Assembly (NCBI GenBank): GCA_012522045.1
Contig: JAAYLC010000158.1
Coordinates: 1-59,051, forward strand
Source of the DNA: Bacteroidota bacterium
Lineage (GTDB): Bacteria; Bacteroidota; Bacteroidia; Flavobacteriales; Flavobacteriaceae
Direction of reading: 5' to 3'
DNA: 59,051 nt
A program made the translations under genes and the position numbers. Below the pieces are notes generated by a model. The model was not told where the DNA came from. It saw nothing but the letters and a program-made list of their open reading frames with translations, and did no database searches. Shown one piece after another: positions 10,543 to 19,551 of this stretch (its first letter is position 1; each line of letters opens with the position of its first letter).

Positions 10543-10983
10543 ATGAAACAGAAACTTTTATTCGTAGTTGCCATTTGCTTAATGTTCTTTACTTCTTGTG
10601 AAACACGAGATGATGAGTGTGACTTTGTTTTTCCCAAACAACCAATCGCAGGGATTTCTATCGTGGATAGCGAAGGAAATTCATTAATAGGTGAGGATAA
10701 TGTGTATAAGCCTTCAGAAATAACTTTATCTGATGGAGCCGAGGAAATTCCTTTGGAGTTTATTGAATTTCGTGAAGTTACCAGAATGAGCTTTTATTTT
10801 GGTTTTATGATTTCTGAGAAAAAATATTTTCTAAAACTCAATGAAACGGAAACAGACACGATCAATATGACAATACATGCATACCCGACCAAATGTTTTG
10901 GAATGATGAAAGAAATTGAAAAATTCAGTGTAAACGGAGAGGAAATTGAAGGAGAGGGAGATATTTACGTAATTCAAAAATAA
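10543..10983 (+). CDS. Small lipoprotein between parE and parC
   Basis: A 146-residue protein with a lipoprotein signal peptide ending LMFFTSC (Cys about residue 19). The mature part looks beta-rich (EITLSDGAEEIPLEF; KYFLKLNETETDTINMTI), like small Bacteroidota surface lipoproteins, but I recognise no named family. It lies 18 bases after parE and 44 bases before parC on the same strand, so it is probably co-transcribed with them. No role in DNA topology is implied by its sequence. Confidence 0.75.
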   Translation: MKQKLLFVVAICLMFFTSCETRDDECDFVFPKQPIAGISIVDSEGNSLIGEDNVYKPSEITLSDGAEEIPLEFIEFREVTRMSFYFGFMISEKKYFLKLNETETDTINMTIHAYPTKCFGMMKEIEKFSVNGEEIEGEGDIYVIQK

Positions 10984-11027
10984 TAAGTTAGAAAACAACT
11001 TTTTAAAAATACAGTTGATAGCAAACG

Positions 11028-13685
11028 ATGAGTGACGAACTCGAAAAAGAAGGTCAAGCGGCCTTTAACGACGATAATAAAACAGAAGAAACCATCACCA
11101 AAGTTACCGGCATGTACCGGGATTGGTTTTTGGATTATGCAAGTTACGTCATTTTGGAACGTGCGGTTCCGGCAATTGAAGACGGATTTAAGCCTGTTCA
11201 ACGTCGGATTATGCAATCGATGAAAGATTTGGATGACGGTCGTTACAACAAAGTAGCCAATATCGTAGGACATACGATGCAGTATCATCCGCACGGCGAT
11301 GCAAGTATTGGTGATGCGATGGTGCAAATCGGGCAAAAAGATTTGTTGATTGACACCCAAGGAAACTGGGGAAACATCCTTACCGGTGATGGAGCGGCTG
11401 CACCGCGATACATCGAAGCACGACTTTCAAAGTTCGCTTTAGAAATTCTCTTTAATCCAAAAATCACAAATTGGCAGGCTTCGTATGACGGTCGTAAAAA
11501 AGAACCCATCAATCTGCCGGTAAAATTTCCATTGCTGCTGCATCAAGGAGCAGAAGGAATTGCCGTGGGTCTTTCTACAAAAATCCTTCCTCACAACTTT
11601 AATGAATTAATAGACGCGTCGATAAAACATTTACAAGGAAAAAAATTTCAGCTGTTCCCTGATTTTCCTACCGGCGGAATTATCGATGTAACAGGGTATA
11701 ATGACGGACTTCGCGGCGGGAGAATACGCAGTCGCGCTCGAATCAATCAGTTGGATAAAAATACCTTGGTGATTACCGAAATTCCTTTTGGAACAAATAC
11801 TTCTTCACTTATTGATACCATTCTGAAAGCAAACGAAAAAGGGAAGATAAAAATTAAAAAAATTGAAGACAATACCGCGGCAGAAGTAGAAATTCTGATT
11901 CATTTGCCATCCGGAATTTCTCCTGACAAAACGATTGACGCACTATATGCGTTTACCGCTTGCGAAACATCGATTTCACCCTTAGGTTGTGTCATTGAAG
12001 ACAACAAACCGTTGTTTATCGGCGTGACTGAAATGTTAAAAAGAAGTACAGACAGAACAGTGCAACTTATTAAGCAGGAGCTTGAAATTCAGCTTGATGA
12101 GGTGGAAGAACAATGGCATTTTGCTTCTTTGGAGCGAATTTTTATTGAAAAGAGAATTTATCGTGATATTGAAGAAGAAGAAACTTGGGAAGGTGTTATT
12201 GAAGCGATTGACAAAGGACTTCAACCACATATCGGACATTTAAAGCGGGCAGTTACCAAAGAAGATATCATCCGATTGACAGAAATCAGAATCAAACGGA
12301 TATCCAAATTTGATATCGATAAAGCACAACAGCGTATTGAAGCTTTAGAAGACCAAATCGCAGAATTAAAAAATCATTTAAATAATTTAATCGATTACGT
12401 AATTGATTTTTTCAAAAGAATAAAGAAAAACTACGGAGCGAATCGCGGAAGAAAATCTGAAATCAGAATTTTTGATGAAATTGAAGCTACAAAGGTTGTC
12501 ATCCGAAACACCAAACTCTACGTAAATCGGAAAGAAGGATTTGTGGGAACCAGTTTGCGTCGGGATGAATACGTAACCGATTGCAGTGATATTGACGATA
12601 TCATCATTTTTACGCAAGACGGAAAAATGATGGTTACGCGTGTAGATGCCAAAACCTTTGTGGGCAAAGACATCATTCATGTGGCTGTTTTTAAAAAGAA
12701 AGACAAACGTACCATTTACAATATGATTTATCGTGACGGAACCAAAGGCGCATCCTATGTAAAACGTTTTGCCGTTACTTCCATTACACGGGACAGAGAA
12801 TATGATATGACCAACGGAAGCAAAGGATCAAAAGTTCTGTATTTTACTGCCAATCCGAATGGGGAAGCAGAAATGGTCACCATTTATTTACGACAAACCG
12901 GAAGCATCAAGAAATTGAAGTTTGATTTGGATTTTGCCGACCAACTCGTAAAAGGGCGTAATTCCAAAGGGAATATTGTAACCAAACATCCTATTAAAAG
13001 AGTCGAGTTAAAAGAAAAAGGATTGTCAACCTTAAAACCACGAAAAATATGGTTTGATGACACTGTTCAACGGTTGAATGTGGATGAACGTGGAGAACTT
13101 CTCGGAGAATTTAAAAAAGATGACAGATTGTTGATTATCAATCAGAAAGGGCTGGTAAAAACGGTGATTCCTGATTTGCTTCTCCGATTTGATGATGATG
13201 TTATAGTATTGGAAAAGTGGGTGCCCGATAAACCGATTACTGCAATTTATTGGGAAGGAGAAAAAGAATTGTTTTATGTCAAAAGGTTTTTAATAGAAAA
13301 TCCCGACAGAGAAGAAGTCATTATCACCGATCATCCCAATTCTTATCTTGAAAAAATTTTCACGGATTATCGTCCGGTAGCAGAAGTGGTATTTGTCAAA
13401 AAACGCGGTCAGGAACGCGAAGACAATCTGGAGGTGGATTTGGAGTCTTTTATTGCAGTCAAAGGAATTACCGCGATGGGGAATCAACTTACCAAAGAAA
13501 AAGTATTGGAAATTAATCCACTTGAACCCTTGCCTTACGCGGAGCCAGAGCAATTAGCTCCCGAGGAAATGGAAGTTGAAGTTACAGACATAGCTAAAAC
13601 GGACGACCAAACGGATAACCCTGAAGAATCCGATAAAAAAAAAGATTTAAAAACTGATGAAACCGGTCAAGGATTGTTGTTTTAG
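11028..13685 (+). CDS. parC: DNA topoisomerase IV subunit A
   Basis: The DNA-cutting subunit of topoisomerase IV. The winged-helix domain carries the catalytic Tyr at about residue 128 in GAAAPRYIEARLS, preceded by the quinolone-contact region HPHGDASIGDAMV. A tower and coiled-coil region follows (about 340-480), then a degenerate C-terminal beta-propeller and an acidic low-complexity tail rich in Glu, Asp and Lys from about residue 840. The 885-residue length is normal for flavobacterial ParC. It forms an operon with parE and the lipoprotein gene. Confidence 0.95.
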   Translation: MSDELEKEGQAAFNDDNKTEETITKVTGMYRDWFLDYASYVILERAVPAIEDGFKPVQRRIMQSMKDLDDGRYNKVANIVGHTMQYHPHGDASIGDAMVQIGQKDLLIDTQGNWGNILTGDGAAAPRYIEARLSKFALEILFNPKITNWQASYDGRKKEPINLPVKFPLLLHQGAEGIAVGLSTKILPHNFNELIDASIKHLQGKKFQLFPDFPTGGIIDVTGYNDGLRGGRIRSRARINQLDKNTLVITEIPFGTNTSSLIDTILKANEKGKIKIKKIEDNTAAEVEILIHLPSGISPDKTIDALYAFTACETSISPLGCVIEDNKPLFIGVTEMLKRSTDRTVQLIKQELEIQLDEVEEQWHFASLERIFIEKRIYRDIEEEETWEGVIEAIDKGLQPHIGHLKRAVTKEDIIRLTEIRIKRISKFDIDKAQQRIEALEDQIAELKNHLNNLIDYVIDFFKRIKKNYGANRGRKSEIRIFDEIEATKVVIRNTKLYVNRKEGFVGTSLRRDEYVTDCSDIDDIIIFTQDGKMMVTRVDAKTFVGKDIIHVAVFKKKDKRTIYNMIYRDGTKGASYVKRFAVTSITRDREYDMTNGSKGSKVLYFTANPNGEAEMVTIYLRQTGSIKKLKFDLDFADQLVKGRNSKGNIVTKHPIKRVELKEKGLSTLKPRKIWFDDTVQRLNVDERGELLGEFKKDDRLLIINQKGLVKTVIPDLLLRFDDDVIVLEKWVPDKPITAIYWEGEKELFYVKRFLIENPDREEVIITDHPNSYLEKIFTDYRPVAEVVFVKKRGQEREDNLEVDLESFIAVKGITAMGNQLTKEKVLEINPLEPLPYAEPEQLAPEEMEVEVTDIAKTDDQTDNPEESDKKKDLKTDETGQGLLF

Positions 13686-13734
13686 AAAGTAAACACTGCA
13701 TTTTTGAAGAATTTCGTAATTCCTTACTCAAGAG

Positions 13735-13765
13735 TTTGAAAATCAAAAGAAAAAATGTATCTTTG
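13735..13765 (+). promoter_or_regulatory. Promoter of rpsA
   Basis: TTTG at 13735-13738 and TATCTTTG at 13758-13765 are 19 bases apart, an almost ideal flavobacterial promoter. Transcription would start near 13772, giving a leader of about 150 bases. Confidence 0.8.
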
Positions 13766-13771
13766 CACCCC

Positions 13772-13923
13772 TTTTGGCAGCGAATCAGAAACAAAAGGAA
13801 TAAGAATTAAAAAAATAATAACCTCTTCTGCGGGATGGCTGCGTCAAATTCTGTAACAACGTAGAATACAAACAATTGATTTCAAGTATATCATAAAAAT
13901 CAGAAATCAATTTTTATTAACAA
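13772..13923 (+). promoter_or_regulatory. Structured 5' leader of rpsA
   Basis: The 5' UTR of about 150 bases is unusually long for the window. TTCTGCG (13826-13832) pairs with CGTAGAA (13860-13866, one G-U), and inside it GATG (13834-13837) pairs with CGTC (13842-13845) around GCTG. A site for S1 feedback control of its own synthesis is a reasonable guess; S1 autoregulates in other bacteria. The fold is by eye. Confidence 0.45.
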
Positions 13924-15822
13924 ATGGCTGAAAAAGCAAAAAACGAAACAACAGCTGAAGAAACAGCTGGAACACAAGCAGAACAAACTCAAAACCAAGT
14001 AACTGCTGAAGAAACTCAACAAAAAGAAGCAGAAGACACAAAACCAGCTGCTGAAGTATCTCTGAAAGAACGAGATCCTGAAAAATTTCTGGAAGAATTT
14101 AACTGGCACAACTACGAAGAAGGAATCGATTTAATTGATGACAAAAAGTTAGAGGAATTTGAAAGACTGGTTAAAGAAAACTTTGTAGACACGCTTGATA
14201 ACGAAGTTGTGGAAGGAACCGTGGTTCACATCACTGATCGTGATGCAATTATCGATATCAATGCAAAAAGTGAAGGTGTTATTTCTTTAAACGAGTTTCG
14301 TTACAACCCGGATTTAAAAGTAGGAGACAAGGTAGAAGTATTGATTGATGTTCGTGAAGACAGCACCGGACAACTAATTTTAAGTCACAGAAAAGCCAGA
14401 ATCATCAAAGCTTGGGATCGTGTAAACGAAGCTCATGACAAAGGTTCTATTGTAAACGGATATGTAAAATGTCGTACCAAAGGAGGGATGATTGTTGACG
14501 TTTTCGGAATCGAAGCGTTCTTGCCGGGCTCGCAGATTGATGTGAAACCCATTCGTGATTACGATATGTATGTAGGGAAAACAATGGAATTTAAAGTGGT
14601 GAAAATCAATCACGAATTCAAAAACGTTGTCGTATCTCATAAAGCACTTATCGAAGCTGATATTGAAGAACAGAAAAAAGAAATCATCGGTCAACTTGAA
14701 AAAGGTCAAGTTCTGGAAGGAATCGTTAAGAATATTACTTCTTACGGAGTCTTTGTAGATCTTGGTGGTGTTGACGGACTTATCCACATTACCGACCTTT
14801 CTTGGTCAAGAATCAATCATCCGAATGAAATTGTTGAATTGGATGAGAAATTAAATGTGGTTATTCTTGATTTTGACGAAGACAAAACACGAATTCAATT
14901 AGGTCTTAAGCAATTGAGTCCGCATCCTTGGGAAGCCCTTGAGGATAAACTTCAAGTGGGCGATAAAGTAAAAGGAAAAGTGGTGGTAATTGCAGATTAC
15001 GGAGCTTTCGTTGAAGTTGCTGACGGGGTTGAAGGACTTATTCACGTGAGTGAGATGTCTTGGAGCACCCATTTAAGAAGTGCACAAGATTTTGTAAGTG
15101 TAGGTGATGAAGTAGAAGCAGTAGTTTTAACACTGGATAAAGACGAGCGTAAAATGAGTCTCGGAATCAAACAATTGACTCCGGATCCGTGGACAGACAT
15201 TACAGCAAAATATCCTGTAGGTTCACGTCACAAAGGAACAGTACGCAACTTTACAAACTTTGGTGTTTTTGTTGAACTTGAAGAAGGAATTGACGGACTT
15301 ATCTATATCAGCGATCTTTCTTGGACTAAGAAAATCAAACATCCGAGCGAATTCACAAATATCGGTGAAGAGTTGGATGTGGTAGTTCTAGAATTGGATG
15401 TTGAGGGCCGTAAATTGAGCCTTGGTCACAAACAAACAACAGAAAATCCGTGGGATAAATATGAAACGGAATTTGCTGTCGGAACCAAACACACAGCTGT
15501 TTTGGGAGATGTTACCGACAAAGGTGCAACCATTAACTTTAATGAGGATATTGTAGCTTTTGTTCCCAATCGTCATCTTGAAAAAGAAGATGGTTCAATG
15601 CTGAAAAAAGGAGAAGAAGCTGAATTCCAAATCATTGAGTTTAGCAAAGAGTTCAAAAAAGTAGTGGCTTCACACATGACAATTCACCGTGAGGAAGAAG
15701 CGAAAATTGTTAAAGAAGCAGTGAAAAAACAAGAAGCTGCTGAAGCTGAAGCAAAACCGACACTCGGAGATGCGAATGCGAAGTTGCAAGAACTTAAAGA
15801 CAGAATGGAAGGCGGTAAATAA
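13924..15822 (+). CDS. rpsA: 30S ribosomal protein S1
   Basis: Binds mRNA at the small ribosomal subunit. The 632-residue protein starts with an acidic, Gln/Glu-rich low-complexity extension of about 40 residues. Six S1 (OB-fold) repeats follow, visible as recurring G.V..I..YG.FV.L..G..GLIH segments, with the clearest at about 275, 360 and 445. A charged helical tail ends it. Bacteroidota mRNAs lack Shine-Dalgarno sites, so S1 is likely to matter for start selection. It has its own promoter, structured leader and strong terminator. Confidence 0.96.
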   Translation: MAEKAKNETTAEETAGTQAEQTQNQVTAEETQQKEAEDTKPAAEVSLKERDPEKFLEEFNWHNYEEGIDLIDDKKLEEFERLVKENFVDTLDNEVVEGTVVHITDRDAIIDINAKSEGVISLNEFRYNPDLKVGDKVEVLIDVREDSTGQLILSHRKARIIKAWDRVNEAHDKGSIVNGYVKCRTKGGMIVDVFGIEAFLPGSQIDVKPIRDYDMYVGKTMEFKVVKINHEFKNVVVSHKALIEADIEEQKKEIIGQLEKGQVLEGIVKNITSYGVFVDLGGVDGLIHITDLSWSRINHPNEIVELDEKLNVVILDFDEDKTRIQLGLKQLSPHPWEALEDKLQVGDKVKGKVVVIADYGAFVEVADGVEGLIHVSEMSWSTHLRSAQDFVSVGDEVEAVVLTLDKDERKMSLGIKQLTPDPWTDITAKYPVGSRHKGTVRNFTNFGVFVELEEGIDGLIYISDLSWTKKIKHPSEFTNIGEELDVVVLELDVEGRKLSLGHKQTTENPWDKYETEFAVGTKHTAVLGDVTDKGATINFNEDIVAFVPNRHLEKEDGSMLKKGEEAEFQIIEFSKEFKKVVASHMTIHREEEAKIVKEAVKKQEAAEAEAKPTLGDANAKLQELKDRMEGGK

Positions 15823-15850
15823 AACACCGACAACCGTTTATAAATACTTA

Positions 15851-15886
15851 AACCCTTTCAGTATATTTATTGAAAGGGTTTTTTGT
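15851..15886 (+). terminator. Terminator of rpsA
   Basis: AACCCTTTCA (15851-15860) and TGAAAGGGTT (15871-15880) form a perfect 10-bp stem with a 10-base loop, followed by a run of T. Confidence 0.92.
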
Positions 15887-15978
15887 TTATTTGTAAAATA
15901 AAACTTCAACCTTAGTTTTGTTTTCTGATTTCAAAGATAAAAGTGTATTTTTGATTTTTAAATTTATCCTACTATCCT

Positions 15979-16518
15979 ATGAGCCGAAAAGTGTTATTGA
16001 ACGCAAAAGAAATCCACATTGCGCTTCATCGTTTGGCTTGTCAATTAATAGAAAATCATCACGATTTTTCAGAAACCGTTCTCATCGGATTGCAGCCCCG
16101 AGGAATCTATCTTGCAGAGCGATTGAAAGAATTGCTCGCTACCGATTACCAAGTAAAAAACATTCAGTTAGGGTATCTGGACATTACTTTTTTTCGCGAT
16201 GATTTCCGACGTTCGGACAAACCTTTGGAGGCTAACAAAACGAACATTGACTTTTTGGTCGAAAATAAAAAAGTTGTGCTCATAGACGATGTATTGTTTA
16301 CCGGACGAAGCATCCGGGCGGCGCTTACCGCTATTCAATCTTTCGGAAGGCCTTCCGAAGTCGAGTTGTTAACGCTTATAGATCGTCGTTTTAGTCGCCA
16401 CTTACCCATTCAACCGGATTACAGAGGAAGACAAGTGGATGCAATTAACGGAGAAAAAGTGAAGGTGTGTTGGAAAGAAAATGAAGGAGAAGACGTCATT
16501 TATTTGATTAAAAATTAA
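15979..16518 (+). CDS. pyrR: PyrR-type phosphoribosyltransferase (pyr regulator / uracil PRTase)
   Basis: A 179-residue type I phosphoribosyltransferase with the PRPP loop VVLIDDVLFTGRS near residue 100, the PyrR-like IGLQPRGIYLAERL near 35, and LIDRRFSRHLPI. PyrR proteins bind pyr mRNA to control pyrimidine genes and often keep weak uracil phosphoribosyltransferase activity. It is four bases upstream of pyrB, in keeping with a pyr operon. No clear attenuator is seen before it; the hairpin at 15851 belongs to rpsA. Whether it regulates by attenuation here is inferred from the family. Confidence 0.92.
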   Translation: MSRKVLLNAKEIHIALHRLACQLIENHHDFSETVLIGLQPRGIYLAERLKELLATDYQVKNIQLGYLDITFFRDDFRRSDKPLEANKTNIDFLVENKKVVLIDDVLFTGRSIRAALTAIQSFGRPSEVELLTLIDRRFSRHLPIQPDYRGRQVDAINGEKVKVCWKENEGEDVIYLIKN

Positions 16519-16522
16519 AGAC

Positions 16523-17452
16523 ATGGAATTAAGTGTCAATCACTTATTGGGAATTAAATATCTAAATGAAGAAGATATTCAATTAATTTTTAGTACGGCA
16601 GATCAATTTAAAGAAGTCATCAACAGACCCATAAAAAAAGTGCCGTCGCTAAGAGATATTACTATTGCTAATTTATTTTTTGAAAATAGTACGCGAACCA
16701 AACTTTCTTTTGAGCTTGCAGAAAAAAGACTGTCTGCAGACGTAATTAATTTTTCCTCCTCCGGATCTTCGGTTTCAAAAGGTGAAACACTAATTGATAC
16801 GGTAAACAACATTCTTTCAATGAAAGTTGACATGGTTGTTATGCGGCATTCCAGTGCAGGAGCCGGAATTTTTCTTTCCAGACACGTAAATGCAAGTATC
16901 GTCAATGCCGGTGATGGCGCTCATGAACATCCTACACAGGCATTGTTAGATTGCTATTCGATTCGTGAAAAACTCGGAGATGTTGCCGGAAAAAAAGTTG
17001 TTATCGTCGGAGATATTTTGCATTCTCGGGTCGCATTATCCAATATTTTTGCTCTTCAAAAGCTGGGAGCTGAAGTTAAAGTTTGCGGACCTAAAACGCT
17101 GATTCCTAAATTTATCGACAAATTGAATGTTGCGGTTGAAGACAATCTCATCAAAGCATTGCAATGGTGTGATGTAGCAAATATGCTCCGTGTACAACAC
17201 GAGCGTATGGACAACAGCTATTTCCCGTCAACACGCGAATATGTTCAACAGTTCGGACTCAATAAAAAGATTTTAGATTCATTGGATAAAGAGATTGTAG
17301 TAATGCACCCCGGACCCATCAACAGAGGCGTTGAAATAACTTCAGATGTCGCCGACAGCAAACAGTCAATTATACTAAATCAAGTGGAAAACGGAGTGGC
17401 TATCCGAATGGCGGTTATTTATTTGTTAGCATCAAAAATTAAAACATCATGA
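16523..17452 (+). CDS. pyrB: Aspartate carbamoyltransferase catalytic subunit
   Basis: Joins carbamoyl phosphate and aspartate, the first dedicated step of pyrimidine synthesis. The 309-residue protein has the carbamoyl-phosphate motif ENSTRTKLSFE (STRT at about 56) and HPTQALLD at about 136, followed by the aspartate-binding domain with MLRVQHERM and HPGPINRGVEI. No regulatory pyrI follows; the next gene overlaps it by four bases (ATGA). The pyrR-pyrB spacing implies co-transcription. Confidence 0.96.
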   Translation: MELSVNHLLGIKYLNEEDIQLIFSTADQFKEVINRPIKKVPSLRDITIANLFFENSTRTKLSFELAEKRLSADVINFSSSGSSVSKGETLIDTVNNILSMKVDMVVMRHSSAGAGIFLSRHVNASIVNAGDGAHEHPTQALLDCYSIREKLGDVAGKKVVIVGDILHSRVALSNIFALQKLGAEVKVCGPKTLIPKFIDKLNVAVEDNLIKALQWCDVANMLRVQHERMDNSYFPSTREYVQQFGLNKKILDSLDKEIVVMHPGPINRGVEITSDVADSKQSIILNQVENGVAIRMAVIYLLASKIKTS

Positions 17453-17784
17453 AAATCACTAATTTTCCAAACTATGTTGTTCTTGAAGATGAAAAATCTG
17501 ACATTAAAGATTTTGTTTCATTTCTAGAAAAACAAATAAAAGACAAGTATCAAAACCAAAATGTAGTTGTAAATTTACTTCCGTACAAATCGTTTGAACT
17601 TAAAGACTTGCTATTGTTTTTAAAGATTTCTGATGAACACAGAAAAAATAAAAATTCGTTTGTACTTGTAAACAACCTTATTGAAATAGATGATATTCCT
17701 CCAGAACTCGTAGTGGTTCCAACGTTACAGGAAGCCGGGGATATTATCGAAATGGAAGAAATTGAACGTGATCTCGGTTTTTAA
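17449..17784 (+). CDS. Conserved small protein coupled to pyrB, unknown function
   Basis: A 111-residue cytoplasmic protein. The alternation of hydrophobic strands and amphipathic helices (YVVLEDE, DFVSFLEKQIKDKY, VVVNLLPY, LKDLLLFLKISDEHRK, SFVLVNN) suggests a small alpha/beta fold, somewhat STAS-like, and the C-terminus is acidic (EMEEIERDLGF). It overlaps pyrB through ATGA, so its translation is probably coupled. rnz follows 177 bases later. I do not recognise a characterised family. Confidence 0.8.
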   Translation: MKITNFPNYVVLEDEKSDIKDFVSFLEKQIKDKYQNQNVVVNLLPYKSFELKDLLLFLKISDEHRKNKNSFVLVNNLIEIDDIPPELVVVPTLQEAGDIIEMEEIERDLGF

Positions 17785-17961
17785 GCGCTTATATTTGAAT
17801 ATAAGATAAAATTAATTTACAGCAATTTAACTTTTTTTTATCTGATTGTTGCTAACTTGAATTCCATTGAAAATAAACGCAAAAAATTTTTCGTTTCAAT
17901 TAAAAGTATTGAAAATAAGCGTTTTGTAGTTTAAGATATAAGCATAGATAATAATTATTTT

Positions 17962-18867
17962 ATGCTTCTTACAATTCTCGGTAGTCATTCTGCAACTCCA
18001 TTGGCATCGGCACATCCAACCGCGCAAATATTGGAAATGAAAGGACATATTTTCCTGATTGACTGTGGTGAAGGAACGCAAATGCAACTGAGAAAATACA
18101 AAATAAAATTTTCGAGAATCAAGCATATTTTTATTTCCCATTTGCACGGAGATCATTTTTTTGGTTTGCCCGGTTTGATCACGACTTTTATGTTGATGGG
18201 AAGAGAAACAGAAGTACATATTTACGGACCGAAAGGAATCAAAAATGCCATCCTTACGTTCTTAAAAGTAGGAAAAGTTTATACCAATTATCCGCTTTAT
18301 TTCCACGAATTGGAAACAACGACTTCCGAGATGATTTTTGAAGATGAAAAAGTAAGCGTGGAAACCATTCCTTTAGACCATCGGGTTTATACTAACGGGT
18401 ATCTTTTTAAAGAAAAACCCAATGACAGAAAACTCAATGTAGAAGCTGCACGTGCTGCCAAAGTGGATTTGGTGTATTACAACAGGATAAAAAAAGGTGA
18501 AGATGTGGTTAATCGGGAAGGTGTCCTTATTCCAAATGAAGAAATTACGTTTGACCCGGAACCTCCAAAATCATATGCATTTTGCAGCGATACTGTTTAC
18601 AAACCTGAAATTGCAATACAAATTCGTCAAACTACAGTGTTGTATCACGAATCTACATTTCTTGAAGACAGGAAAGATCTCGCCGAAAAGACCATGCACA
18701 GTACCGCAAAACAAGCAGCTTTAATAGCAAAAGCTGCGGATGTAAACACTTTGATTTTAGGGCATTATTCGGCACGATATGGCGATTTGAATTTATTTAA
18801 AAAAGAAGCAGAAACGGTTTTTCCAAATGTGTATTTGGCTGAAGACGGCAAACGTTTTGAATTTTAA
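17962..18867 (+). CDS. rnz: Ribonuclease Z
   Basis: A metallo-beta-lactamase-fold endonuclease that trims the 3' ends of tRNA precursors. The zinc motif HLHGDH is at residues 60-65, and further ligands are expected from FCSDTVY (about 212) and GHYSARY near the C-terminus. HESTFL and KTMHSTAKQAA are typical of the RNase Z/ElaC branch. The 301-residue length matches the short bacterial form. The start is the first ATG after a 177-base AT-rich gap, where no convincing promoter is visible. Confidence 0.94.
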   Translation: MLLTILGSHSATPLASAHPTAQILEMKGHIFLIDCGEGTQMQLRKYKIKFSRIKHIFISHLHGDHFFGLPGLITTFMLMGRETEVHIYGPKGIKNAILTFLKVGKVYTNYPLYFHELETTTSEMIFEDEKVSVETIPLDHRVYTNGYLFKEKPNDRKLNVEAARAAKVDLVYYNRIKKGEDVVNREGVLIPNEEITFDPEPPKSYAFCSDTVYKPEIAIQIRQTTVLYHESTFLEDRKDLAEKTMHSTAKQAALIAKAADVNTLILGHYSARYGDLNLFKKEAETVFPNVYLAEDGKRFEF

Positions 18868-18903
18868 TTATTTAACTTACAATTATTGTTATAAAAACAG
18901 AAT

Positions 18904-19545
18904 ATGCGAAAAGATTTAAGCGATTTCAGAAAATCTTATGAAAAAGGAGCATTGGACGAAGATAAGATAGCATCAAATCCGATGCAGCAATTTCATAAAT
19001 GGTTTCACGAAGTATTAGAAGTCGGAGGGGTGGAAGAAGCCAATGCAATGACGATTTCTACCAAAGGGTTGGATGGTTTTCCCAAAGGCAGGGTGGTTTT
19101 ACTTAAAAAATTTGATGAAAACGGATTTTATTTTTACACCAATTATAAAAGTGAAAAAGGCCGTGCGATTGAAGCTGATAATAGAATTTCCATATCTTTC
19201 TTTTGGCCCAATTTGGAACGTCAAGTGATAATTAAAGGAATGGCGAAGAAAACTTCAATAGAAAACTCGAATGATTATTTTCAAATCCGTCCGCGAGGAA
19301 GTCAATTGGGAGCCGCGGCTTCGCCACAAAGTGAAATTATCTCAAAAGAAACGCTGATTGACAATCTAAAACAATTGGAAGAAAAGTATAAAGCTCAAGA
19401 AGTCCCACGACCGGAACATTGGGGAGGCTACTGCGTCAAACCCATTTCCATTGAATTTTGGCAAGGTCGTGAAAACCGCCTCCACGATAGAATCCGCTAC
19501 ACTTTGGAAGATGCTGATTGGAAAATCGAAAGGCTCGCTCCTTAA
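18904..19545 (+). CDS. pdxH: Pyridoxamine 5'-phosphate oxidase
   Basis: FMN enzyme that oxidises pyridoxamine/pyridoxine 5'-phosphate to pyridoxal phosphate (PLP). The 213-residue protein shows the FMN-contact stretch GRVVLLKKFDENGFYFYTNY, RPRGSQLGAAASPQS, and the C-terminal signature EFWQGRENRLHDR. Length and ends are complete. It follows rnz by 36 bases and is convergent with the kynurenine operon, whose first enzyme, kynureninase, needs PLP. That link may be chance. Confidence 0.96.
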   Translation: MRKDLSDFRKSYEKGALDEDKIASNPMQQFHKWFHEVLEVGGVEEANAMTISTKGLDGFPKGRVVLLKKFDENGFYFYTNYKSEKGRAIEADNRISISFFWPNLERQVIIKGMAKKTSIENSNDYFQIRPRGSQLGAAASPQSEIISKETLIDNLKQLEEKYKAQEVPRPEHWGGYCVKPISIEFWQGRENRLHDRIRYTLEDADWKIERLAP

Positions 19546-19551
19546 TTTTAT

